DNA of 64,000 nucleotides from Capillidium heterosporum (lineage: Eukaryota > Entomophthoromycota > Entomophthoromycetes > Entomophthorales > Capillidiaceae): the NCBI GenBank assembly GCA_016630905.1, contig WBMQ01000001.1:1860001-1924000 (forward strand), written 5' to 3'. Of this stretch, positions 36,903 through 48,017 are shown piece after piece. Within the stretch, counting starts at the first letter, position 1. Each line of letters starts with the position of its first letter. The notes beneath the pieces were generated by a model that ran no database searches, had not been told where the DNA came from, and saw only the letters and a list, made by a program, of their open reading frames with translations. Position numbers and translations under genes: made by a program.

Positions 36903-39900
36903 ATTATAACTACAATTAGATAGGCTATATAAGCTAGCAGTATAGAGTACTACAAATATTGGAAAATAGGAGAGGGCTCTAGTAAGCAGTACTGAAGGTC
37001 CTTAAAGTAATAAACTATAAGAAGATCTATTAGACATAGTAGGCTATGCTATATTAACCCAGTCCTAAGCTAAAAAATTATATAGACAATTAGCAAAAGC
37101 TAAAGGAAATCTAGTATTAAAAGTAAGATTAAGGACTAAACTAATAAAAAAAACATCAGGAATAAAAAAGAACCCTATAATAAAGTGCAATTATCAGACT
37201 ATATACTTTCTTAAAGGTTAGAATATTTAGTATTAGCCTATACAGTTAGAAATTACAAAGGTAGTTAAAGAACTTAGTATAGTAACCAATTGATAATTAA
37301 AAAAAGATTGGAAAAAGTAATAGCCTAACTATTACCCTTAAGATTATAGCCAGAGTTTGAAATATCCATTTTAATAATGAATTCTCTTTTAGAAACAGTA
37401 ACTTTAGGATTAATTTTGCTAAAATAGATAGAAAAGACTTAGATGCAAATAGAGAAAGCTATATAATATAAACCTTATTATTCTCTAATAAACTCTAATA
37501 TGTTTAGGAAAAATAATCTTTAAGATAAAGGAAGTAGTAGCAACCTTTATTATAGCTTTAAAAATATAGCAGATAGCTAAAACAGTAATTTAATAAAGGG
37601 TAGTATAGTATCTATAAGGCAAGGTGATTAAGAGATATCCTGTCAAAAACCTAAGAAATTATTTTGAAACAATAAAAAGAAAATAAGTAAAAAATCAGCA
37701 ATATAACTAGTATTATTAAAGAAGGTCTAAATGCAAAAAGACTAACCTAAAAATAAGAAAAAAAACTAATTTTTATCAATAGGAGATAAAACAAAGTGAT
37801 TAGAAGGTTTATTATAAATAGTAAAACATTTAGATTATTTTTAATTACTAGATAATACTTATAAAAAAGCTTAAATTAAAATTACTCTTTTATTAGATAT
37901 AGCACAAAAATATCCTCAACTTCAATCAAAGTTAGACCAATTATTCTAAGGATTTGAGATAGAAGGTTTCTTTATAAAATAGCAGTTCATCTAGTCTAGT
38001 AATTATGCAGCATTAATAAAAGGCATAGTAAATAGATTTCTAACCTAAATTATTATTAATACTAGATGTAGCAAAGTAGTACTATCCTAAGGGTTTTATG
38101 ATTGATTTCACTTGATTGAGAATAGGGAGGTACCTATTACTATTAGTACAATAGAAGGCCTAACCTATCAGGAATAATATAAGGCTTTTGAAAAAGTTAC
38201 TATTTTTATTAAGGAAGTAATAGCTTAAATTCTAGTAGTAGTATTATTAAAAAGTTACTATAATGTGTTAGTAAGAATAAGTTAGTTAAAGCAAATAGGT
38301 ACAATAATTAACTACACTATATATATAGTTACTATAGTGTCAGTTTCTATTCTAATGTTCACTTAATCATAATTTACAAAAAGTATAATAGCCTTAGAAA
38401 CCACTTATTTGGAAAAACCAATACAATTTATTCTTAAAGACTATAAAGTATAAATGCTATCTAAAGGATTATACAGATTAGCAAAAGATAAATTACATGC
38501 TTTAGTAGATAGACAAGTTAAACTAGAAGAAATAAAGATTTTTAATATAGATATTTAAGCTATTATTTTTTTAGAAATATATAGAAGAATTTCTTTCTAG
38601 TTAAAAACAGTAATAGATAATAGGCTTATAGTAACAGAAGGAGTAATTAATTAAAGACCTTAGAGTATAGTCAAGGTTATTATTTAAAACAAAAGTAATA
38701 AAATAGGTAACATTATAGCTAATAGTGAATTGTGTAGTTGATTACTTATAAAACCAGCAAACAGTTAGCAGAAAAAGCTTTAAAACTATTATAGCAAGGT
38801 AATAGAAAAGTAAAAGACATTGATAACTAGAAAGCCTTACTGTAGCACTAAAGGCTATCAAATCTAGTACTTTATACTACTATAGTAGTTATAACACTCT
38901 TTGGAGCTGTTTAATAATTAACTCAAAATAAGAATAAAACAAATCATATAGGAAATATCTTGTTATATACTTCTAAAGGATTAAAGAAGGATTATAGCTA
39001 TACTTAGTTAAAGCCAAAAATAATAGTTGATAGGCTAGCAGTTGTTATAGCCTAGGCAATTGGCAACTCTTAGATAAAACCTTTCTAAGTAGGCTTATCT
39101 ATATTCTAAAGCTATATTAAGTATTCTATATAAAAATAAAAGAGGATTTATTAATAGTAAAATCTAGAAAAAAAGTTGGTATACTAATAGTGCAATCTTT
39201 TAAAATACCTAAAGTTGGAATGAATTTCCTAATTACAAAACCTCTAATAAATTGAAACTCTAAAATGCTAGAGATTTTATATATAAAAGTAAAAGGAGTA
39301 GATTTTAAAGAAAAGGTTTAGCAATTGTTCCAGATTTTATACTATTAGGTGTTAGCAGTTAACCAATACAAATATGATATTAGTTAAACCAAAAAGGAGT
39401 ATTGCATTAGGATTAATAATAAAAAATCCATCAGATCCTATCTAAGACAACAGTTATAGAAAAAACTAGAGATAGAAAAAACAAAAGTAAATAACCTTTT
39501 TAAAGCTTAGTTGATTAAGCTATTAAACTTTCTATATAGTGCTTTAGTAGCCTATGTAAGGAAAAAAGATGGGAACATTAGGTTTTGTATTAATTACTAG
39601 TAGATCAACAAAAAGATAGTGTTTAATTTCTATCTAATCCAATAAGTAGAAGAGCATATAAAAATGTTAAATGGTGCTTAGTTCTTTACTTACTATCAAT
39701 CTGACTAAAAGGTATTTTAGATGGCCTCTACACTTCAGCAGTAAAGAAATAACTAGTGTTTAAGACCTCTATAAGGTCTATTATAATAGTTAGTATTACC
39801 AATAGGTATAGTAATATTAGGTGCAGTATTTCAACATTTAATAGATTAAGTAATGACTAGATTAGACTACTATTTAGTTTACATTGACAACATCACCATC

Positions 39901-40584
39901 TTTTTAAAAATATGGAAAGATTATATTATCAATATTAGATAAGTATTAAACTGTTTCATTCAATATAACCTTAATGTTAATTTGAAAAAAAAATTTGCCT
40001 ACTAGAAAGTTAAGCTGTTAAAATATATAGTAGATACTAGAGAAGTAAAGGTTAATCCTAAAAAGGTATAAAAGATCCAAGATAGGCTACCACTAATAAA
40101 TATCACTTAAATCTAAAGTTTCTTAGGAATAATAGGGTTTTACTAATAGTTTATTAAATATTATACCCAAAAGTATAATTGCTTATACCAATTAACTCAA
40201 AAGAATATTAAGTTTCAATAGAAAAGGCAATACTAACAAGTATTTGAAACCCTTAAAACAGCACTATCTACAGTACCTATTCTTTGATATTCTAACTATA
40301 AGAAGAAGTTTTAGCTAAAAATAAATGCTAGCAAAGTAGAATTAGATACTATATTAGTTTAAGAATTTTCTGAAAGGCAGCTACCTATCACTTATACATT
40401 TAAGACATTGTCAAAAGCAGAAAGAAACTACATAATATCAGATTAAAAAGGATTAGCAGTAGTATAGGCAGTCAAAAAATAGTACTATTATATTTATGAA
40501 AGTTATTTTACAGTAATTACAGATTATACTAGCCTAGTATTTCTATATTCCAAAAAAGAACTAGTAGGTTAAATCTAATAATAG

Positions 40585-41309
40585 TGTAAGGAAATACTTC
40601 TAATCAGCTGTAGCTTCACTTAATAACTAGAATTCAGTTTTATATTCTGGATATATAGATTACCAGTTCAGCATCAATCCTAGTAATGCTAGAAGTTCTG
40701 TTCTCTTTAGCATGAATTAAGCGTTTTATTTAGCATTGACTATCTTTAAATTAATCTTGTCATTTCTGGAGTTAATGATAAATGTCCAGAAAACAAGAGG
40801 AATAGTATTACTGATGGATTAAGGAAAACGTCAATTACTAGTACTCAAAGGACCAACTACTAAGGATAAGTCACCTATATAAGACCCTATGGTAAACTTA
40901 GTAGGAGGTTAAGTTATTATTAAATAAACATATTGAATCATTTGATATTTCTTCTGCTATTGGCATAGTATAGACTCCCTGCATAGTATAATGTAGAACT
41001 GATAATCGGCATCCCTCGACAGTAGAGAGTTGCACTGATCTGAACTGAATGATAGAACTGAACCAAATTGATCTGAACTAGATTCTAGAACCCTCCTGAA
41101 CCAATGAATCCCAACTGTGCTCCTTAGCCTGATGGCTACTCTTGGAGTATTCCTATCCTGCCCACCATCTCTGGATTAGGCTCCAAGCACAAGCCTCCTC
41201 CTTATATAACCTTATGGTCAATGTTCTTAGTCCTTTATGAAGTTCTGGCTACCATTGCTTCCTAGCTAACCCCAGCTGGTGAACTGTTTCTTGTGGACGT
41301 TTCCTAACA
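40585..41309. mobile_element. Solo LTR, family A, nested in the RNase H region
   Basis: 725 bp with the exact duplication AATAG (40580-40584 and 41310-41314). It reads TGTAAGGAAATACTTC...GTTTCCTAACA with intact TG...CA ends. It still contains several CG steps and so appears younger or less mutated than the gypsy element it interrupts; the RNase H/linker reading frame resumes after it. Confidence 0.92.
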
Positions 41310-42600
41310 AATAGGCAGAATTTCTAATGCAATACACTTTTAACATTGTCTACAGACTAGGATCTAAAATAATAGTACTAAATATACTATTTTAATTAGT
41401 TATAATAGCTAGCTAAGAAATTTAGCCAATAATTCTTATCTAAAAACCTTTAGCAAAAAATGAGATAGAGGATATAAAACTACCTGGAAAATCTTACATA
41501 TTAGTCCTAAATCATAATAAACTTTTACTAATAAAGTTATACTATTTGGTATATACAGGTCACACTACTATTAAGAAGACTAAAAAAGCTATTAAAAGAA
41601 AGTATTATATTTTCTACCTTGAAATCTTAGCTAAGTAAGCAGTCCTAATAATATATTATCTACTAAGCTTATAATTTCTAAAAAGTGTTTAAACCTTTTT
41701 AAAAATATAAACTAATAGTACTAAATCAAGTATAGGAATTAGACTTTGCAAAGCTAGGCCTTTGAAGTAATTGAGGTTATAAGGTAATAATAATAGGCTA
41801 TTGATTATTACACTAAGTAGATTAAAGTTAAAGCTGTTAGTTTGCCTATATTAAAGGTAATGATCAAGTTTATAAAAGAAAACATTATAGCTTATTATGA
41901 GTGCCTAAATCAAATTGTCAATAATGGAGCTAAGGTTCTAATATTAGAAAGGGTTAGGGAATTTTATGAACAGTATAGTATCAAATAGATAGCATTTCTA
42001 CTATATTATCCTAAAGGTAATAGGTCAAACTAAATAGGTTATCCAATCTATCAAAAGGATCTTAAACAAACTTACATTTTAGCAAAACTAATGATAGAAT
42101 AAGTTTTTTTATATAGCAGCTTTAGCTTACTATATGACTTTTTATACTAGTACTAAAAAGTTTTTTTTAAGATGCTATATAGTTATAAAGCTAAAATCTC
42201 TAAAAACTTTATATTTATAAAGCCATAATTGTAAAGGACTTTAGCTTAGCATACAGCTAGCCTAGCTAACAAACTACTAGCTATTTACATAGCTGCTGCT
42301 ATTAGACAAGTTTTGCAAAGAATGAAAATCAACTAATACATAATAGAAAGAAAAAGCCTAAGCTTTTTAGATTCTAAATAAGAAATCTAGTTTGGTATGA
42401 TTTTTAATATAAGGAAATAGCATCCAACAACTAGTATAATTGCTAGATCAGCTCTTGCAGGATTATAAAAGTAGTTAAACTATCAGTTTATAGCATTCAA
42501 AATATTATAAACAATTGAATATTTGCTAATATCTACTACCAGCTTTTAAAAAGTTTGTAGGTCAAACCAGCTAGTAAAATATTAGTTAACTTATAATAGT

Positions 42601-42607
42601 AAAAGAG
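42601..42607 (+). promoter_or_regulatory. Candidate polypurine tract
   Basis: AAAAGAG directly abuts the right LTR start (TATCAAC). This is the expected place for plus-strand priming in an LTR retrotransposon. It is short and lies in purine-rich DNA, so the assignment rests mainly on position. Confidence 0.5.
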
Positions 42608-44257
42608 TATCAACTTAGCTCTTAGGTTAAGCTAGGTATTGAATATTGGAACATTCATTTTTTGTAAAAAACCTATAATTTGGCTATTACTAGACAAAGT
42701 ATTTTAGAGTAATATAGTTATATATTCATCTCTGCACTTTAAAATACCTACTATTTATTAGTATACATTCTAAATAATAGTGAAGTGCTCAAATTACCTA
42801 AGACTAATTTTTTATTAAAAAGGTAAGTTTGGGATTTTAGACTTAATGCTAGATTTTCTAATAGTTAACTTGTAGAGAAAGTAAGTCCAAAATATAGAGG
42901 TGGATAGCAGTAATTAGGATAGTAACTCTTTAGTTTATTAAGAAAAAAGTTTACTAACAAGCTTTTAAATTATACCTTGTTTTAGATCTACTATATAAGA
43001 GAAGAGAAGAGAAAATAAAAAAGAAAAACAAACAGGAAGGAAGAAGATAAATAAAAAGGAAGATGGATAGAAAGACAGAAAGATAAAAGAAAGAGAGAAA
43101 GAAAAGAGAACAAAATAAAAAACAGACTACTAAATAAAAAGAAATGGATAAAAGGACAAAAAGGATAGTAAAAGAATAAAAGGAGAAGAAAAAGAGTTTC
43201 TGAATTACTTTTATCAATAAAGAAAAAAAGAGTTTCTAAGTTGGTTTATTAGAATTGTTTGAAACCTTTCTTTTGAGTTTGCCTCTAATTATAAATTAAG
43301 TTTAGATTAGGTTAATTATAATGTTTTAAAGATTCCTAACCAAAAGTGTTATAAGGATAAAGCTTTTATATTAGATTTAATTGTAAGGCAGTTGCTATAT
43401 CTATATTAATTAGTGTTAGAAAATGTCTACAAGAAACATTCACCAGCTAGGGGTTAGCTAAGGAGCAACAGTAGCTAGAACTCTATAAAAATTAAGAATA
43501 TTGACTATAAGGCTATATAAGGAGAAGGCTCATACTTATAGCCTAATCCAGAGATGGTGGGCAGATAGGAATACTCTAAGGGTAGCCATTAGGCTAAGGA
43601 GTACAGTTAGGTTCATTGGTTTAAAAGGATTCTAGGGTTTAGTTCAGGTTAATTTAGTTTAATTCTATTGTTTGGTTTAGATCAGTGCAACTCTCTACTA
43701 TAGAAGAATGCTAATTATCAGTTTTATATTATACTATGCAAAGAGTCTATACTATACTAATAGCAAAAAAATATTAAATGATTTAATACATTTATTTAAT
43801 AATAACTTAACCTACTACTAAGTTTACTATAGGCCTTATATAGGTGACTTGTCTTTAGTAGTTGGTACTTTGAGTATTAGTAATTAATGTTTTTCCTAAT
43901 CTATTAGTAACACTATTCTTCTTATTTTCTAGGTATTTGTTATTAATCTAAGAAATGCCAAGACTGATTTAGAGATAGTCAATGCTAAATAAAATGCTTA
44001 ATTCATGCTAAAGAGAACAGAACTTCTAGCATTACTAGGATTGATGCTGAACTGGTAATCTATATATCCAGAATATAAAACTAAATTTTAGTTATTAAGT
44101 GAAGCTATAGCTAATTAAAAGTATTTCCTTATAGTTAGCCTACAATATAATATATATATTATGTCCTATGCTAAAGAACTTACTAAGTTTAGCCAAATCT
44201 ACTTGACTAGAAGTCTAAGCTAGTAGTCAAATACTTAGTAAGGATAACTAGCCAATA
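42608..44257 (+). repeat. 3' LTR (family B) of the gypsy element, split by an A LTR
   Basis: It starts TATCAACTTAGCTC and ends AACTAGCCAATA. Excluding the nested A LTR and its duplicated 5 bp it is about 925 bp, the same as the left LTR. Differences from the left LTR are almost all C/T or G/A and lie mainly in the first ~190 bp and last ~110 bp. Confidence 0.88.
43414..44133. mobile_element. Solo LTR, family A, inverted, nested in the 3' LTR
   Basis: 720 bp in the opposite orientation to the other A copies: TGTTAGAAAATGTCTACAAG...GTATTTCCTTATA. The target duplication is ATTAG (43409-43413) against GTTAG (44134-44138); the uninterrupted left LTR has GTTAG at this site, so one G has become A since insertion. 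Confidence 0.9.
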
Positions 44258-44278
44258 ATATATAATTTCTAATCTAAA

Positions 44279-44963
44279 TATAAGGAATTTTTTAAATTAG
44301 CTATAATTTTGCTTAATAGCTAAAACTTAAACTATATTTATATTTATATAGCTAGTTAATATTCTTTTATTAATATAAAAGATTTTAATTTTTTTAGTAA
44401 AAATTAAATAATTAACTTTGTACTAATTGCTTTTAAATCTATATACTTTTTAAAGCTAATAATAATCTTTTAGAAAACTTAATAGATTTTAATACTAAAG
44501 CTTAAATAAATACTAATTATTAGTATTTAGAATATTTATTATTAAAAACAAATTACCTATACAAAATTTATAGTAAACTTAGTAGTAAATTAAGTAATTA
44601 TTAAATAAATATTTTAAATTATTTGATATTTTTCTTTGTTATTAGTATAGTATAAATTCTTATATAATATAATTTAAAATTAAAATTTTTTTAAAGCTAA
44701 AAGTTATACTAGTATAAACTAAATCAATAAATTAAATCAAATCTTAAAATATAATTTAAACTAAAAATTTAATTATATTTTTTAGATTTATAGCTATAAT
44801 TAGAATATTTCTATCTACTTACTACTTTTAAATTAGATTTTAAGTATAAGCTTTTTTTGTATAATCTTAATATTGACTTTTTTAGCTTTTATAAAGTATT
44901 AGCTATTATTACTACTTAGCTAACTTTTGCTAATAAGCATTTTTAGTAAAAATTTTCTAATAC
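44279..44963. mobile_element. Solo LTR, family A2
   Basis: 685 bp with the exact duplication CTAAA (44274-44278 and 44964-44968). It starts TATAAGGAATTTTTTAAATTAGC and ends AAATTTTCTAATA; both TG/CA tips are mutated to TA. It is one of the most AT-rich copies. It inserted just beyond the gypsy element. Confidence 0.82.
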
Positions 44964-44984
44964 TAAACTAGTAAAATTATATTT

Positions 44985-45470
44985 AAATAGTATTACTTAG
45001 CTTTTTAATTATAATAAAATCTTAAATAATCTTTTTAGTTATTTAAACTTTAATTATAAAAAGGTAAAGTCTTTATATAAACTAAATAATAATTAGTATA
45101 TTAATATATTATATATTATAAGTAGATTATTTTAGTTTACTTTTAAAATATAGTAAGTATAAACTATTTATTTAATAAAGTACTAGCCATTAGTATTTTA
45201 TAACTTTATTTTTATACTTATATAAATTTTTCTAACTTGTATAACTTTTTAATAAATGACTATTTATAAATAAATTTTTTCTTTTTATATATTATAATTA
45301 TTATATACTTTTAAAATTAAATTTTTATAACTATTAAACTAACTAGAATTTAAAACAAAATATTACTTAAAGTAGCTTAAAGTTAATATATAAATTAGTA
45401 TTAAATTAAGGATAGTTTAGGATTTATAAAATAGTATTAAATTATAATTATTTAAAATTAATAGTAAAGC
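44985..45470. repeat. Family E fragment, reverse orientation
   Basis: The reverse complement follows the E copy at 60,092 (for example TAAAGTCTTTATATAAACTAAATAATAATTAG here against the reverse complement of the segment near 60730). It is cut off at 45470 by the A LTR and does not resume on the other side. The left end is approximate. Confidence 0.5.
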
Positions 45471-46167
45471 TATAAGGAAATCTTTCTAATTAGCTATAGC
45501 TTTATTTAATAACTAAAATTTAGTTTTATATTCTAGACTTATAGATTATTAATTTAGTATTAATCCTAGTAATGCTAAAAATTTTTTTCATTAGTATAAA
45601 TTAAATATTTTATTTAGTATTAACTATCTTTAAATTAACTTTAGCATTTTTTGGATTAGTAATAAATATTCAGAAAATAATAGAAATAGTAATACTGATA
45701 AATTAGAAAAAGCAGAAATTACTAGTATTCTAAATACTAACTACTAAAAATAAGTCACTTATATAAAGGCCTATAATAAACTTAGTAGTAGGTTAAGTAA
45801 TTATTAAATAACCATATTGAATTATTTAATATTTCTTCTGCTATTGGTATAGTATAATGTAGAACTAATAATTGGTATTCCTTTATAGTAAAAGTTATAC
45901 TGACCTAAACTGAACAATAAAACTAAACTAAATCGATCTGAATTAAACTCTAAAACCCTTTTAAGCCAATAAACCTAACTGTGCTTCTTAGCTTAATAGC
46001 TACTCAAAGTATTCCTATCTGCCTACTATTTCTAGATTAGGTTATAAGTATAAGCCTTTTTTTATATAGCTTTATAGTTAACATTCTTAGCCTTTATAAA
46101 GTCTTAGCTACTATTACTTCCTGACTAACCTTAGCTAGTAAGTATTTTTTGTAGATATTTTCTAACA
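45471..46167. mobile_element. Solo LTR, family A, mutated
   Basis: 697 bp, TATAAGGAAATCTTTC...TTTTCTAACA, in the same orientation as 25,584. It has small deletions compared with the 720-725 bp copies. The flanking bases (AAAGC and AGTAT) do not match, so the copy may have recombined or its flank was lost. Confidence 0.78.
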
Positions 46168-46459
46168 AGTATATTTAATTAATAATTATTTAACCTACTA
46201 CTAAGTTTCCTATAAGCCTTATACAGATAACTTACCTTTAGTAGTAAATATTCTAGATACTAGTAATTAGTATCTATCTAAACTTTAGTATTGAAATTTA
46301 TTTGGTTTTTCTAAAAGATAATTGTAATCTTTAGGGGGTATAAGGATTAAGATATAATTAATATAAGATTGATTACTTGATATTTATTATAAGGGCATTT
46401 CTAAACTTAAATTTGGTTATAGGGTAAAACTATAGCTGATCTAGAAATATTTTCTTATA
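46168..46459. repeat. Family A2 fragment, reverse orientation
   Basis: It ends CTAGAAATATTTTCTTATA, the reverse complement of the A2 start. It is truncated at 46168 by the A LTR. The internal stretch TTATTTGGTTTTTCTAAAAG is the reverse complement of a segment of the 62,142 copy. Confidence 0.65.
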
Positions 46460-47280
46460 AGTAATAATATTATTTAATAATTTAATGAATAAAATAGATT
46501 TATAGTAAATAAAAAGGAATATATTTATAAACTAGTAATAAAGTATAAAAATCAAAGTTAATAAAAAATAAATAAAATATATATTAGAAAACTAATATTT
46601 TAATATATTATTATTTATAATGAATTTACTATAATATTAAATACTTATAAATTATATACTATAACAAAATAATTAGTATTTTAAATTGCAATAAGTTATT
46701 CTTGCTCTTATTATAAATATAAGATTTTATATTTATTAACCTATACTAGTATTAATTAAAAATATATATAGTTAGAATAAATAAAGTTTAAACTAGCTAT
46801 TAAATTTAGCAGTTATTACTAAAAAAAGCAATTATTTAATAAGTATTTCTATAAAAATAGTAAACTATATTATATATTCTTATAAAAACATAAAAACTAA
46901 ATACTAATTAGGCTATATTAAGTTATTTTGTAAAATGTAGGGTTACCTTGAAGCTATGAATTTTATACTAAGTACCTAATAATTTAAATTAATTAAATAT
47001 TAAATGTTGGCATTAAAAGACTATCTGCTTAAAGCTTAAATCTAGGTATTTTAAAAGATAGGATTAAATGGTAAAGCTACATTAGCAACCTAGAAATAAT
47101 TGGCTAAATCAAGGAACAATCACTATTCTAACACACTTTGTATTTAAACTAAATACTTTAATTATATTGATAAATTACTATAAAACGTATAGTTTTTAGA
47201 TCTCACAACATAAATATTCTTAAAAGCTGTAAAATAGTATAATTACGCCAAAGGAAATATTAAATAAACAAAACATTCAA
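46460..47280. other. AT-rich stretch without identified features
   Basis: About 0.8 kb, TA-rich to about 46.9 kb and then somewhat less mutated-looking. No ORF over 60 codons and no match to the named repeat families was seen. Confidence 0.4.
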
Positions 47281-48017
47281 CATCAACCTAGAACTCCAGC
47301 TAAGCTGGATATCGAGCATCGTATTATTAAGGTTTTTGTAGGTGGCTCACAGCTGTGCTACTATCTAACAATGTGCTTTAGGCTATATTTTTACCTTAAA
47401 TCCTTTTACCACATTTTAAATCGCTACCCATACATATCTCATTCCCTTAATTATAGCTACAGGTTCACCTAGCTTTATCTAAGATTACCTTCCTGTTATG
47501 GATGTAGTCTGTGCTCTGGTTTGATTTCGGATTCTCCAATTGCCATATTGCAGATTAATTGGGTCCTAACTTCAGTAGAAGACTACTACAATCAGGGCAC
47601 ATATCCCCCTTTTCGTTGAAAAGAATCCTCTTATATGTCGCCAAGTTAGGCATTCTCCCGAGCTATGATATATACATCGAAGCTTTTGCACAGGAAAGTG
47701 CGAGTTTCTAGTATGTTTCCAAGTGGTTTTAAATGGCTTTTAGGTTGCTATAAAGTTTCTCTTGAGTGTTTTCAAATCATAGATTTAAGTTTGGATTGGT
47801 TTTAATATACATTGTAAAATTCCTAGCGAAAGTTTTGTGGAAATTGAGATATAAAGTATTTATATTGAAACAAAGAATTCACTGTCTAAATTAGCTAGCT
47901 CACAACATAACTAAATATATTATATCCTATAGCGAAAGACTTACCAAGTTTGGCTGAATCAACTTGGCTAGAAGTCCAAGCCAGTAGTCAGATTCTCAAC
48001 AAAGTCAACAGCCAACA
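47281..48017 (+). mobile_element. Solo LTR, family B3
   Basis: About 737 bp, from CATCAACCTAGAACTC to GTCAACAGCCAACA. Its middle aligns with the copy at 8,455 (AAATCGCTACCCATACAT, CATATTGCAGATTAATT) and its last ~130 bp with all B-type LTRs (AGACTTACCAAGTTTGGCTGA). The left end is uncertain because the TGT tip is not clear, and no target duplication was found. Confidence 0.7.

Larger units (their letters stand above)
35392..42607 (+). pseudogene. Broken gag-pol internal region of the gypsy element
   Basis: Relics recognisable in short frames are: a damaged CCHC knuckle near 37186 (CNYQTIYFLKG then stop); a protease-like NTRCSKVVLS near 38055-38090; reverse transcriptase at 39541-39595 (VRKKDGNIRFCINY then stop) and its active-site region near 39876-39900 (VYIDNITI, where the second catalytic Asp is Asn); RNase H at about 40320-40560 (INASKVELD ... 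LSKAERNYI ... TDYTSLVF); an integrase zinc-binding region at about 41510-41600 (VYTGHTTIKKTKKAIKRKYY); and an integrase core near 41740. Many stops are TAG where Trp or Gln would be expected. No restoration is attempted. A chromodomain was not seen. Confidence 0.85.
34468..44257 (+). mobile_element. Complete but mutated Ty3/gypsy LTR retrotransposon with three nested LTRs
   Basis: The left LTR (34468-35391) and right LTR (42608-44257, including an A LTR) are in direct orientation. They flank an internal region that reads gag zinc knuckle, protease, reverse transcriptase, RNase H, then integrase, which is the Ty3/gypsy order. The 5-bp duplication ATATA is exact (34463-34467 and 44258-44262). 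A short purine run precedes the right LTR. Nested solo LTRs are C (36208-36902) and A (40585-41309 and 43414-44133), each with its own duplication. Without them the element is about 7.6 kb. Coding frames are full of stops caused by G-to-A and C-to-T changes, so it is inactive. Confidence 0.9.
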
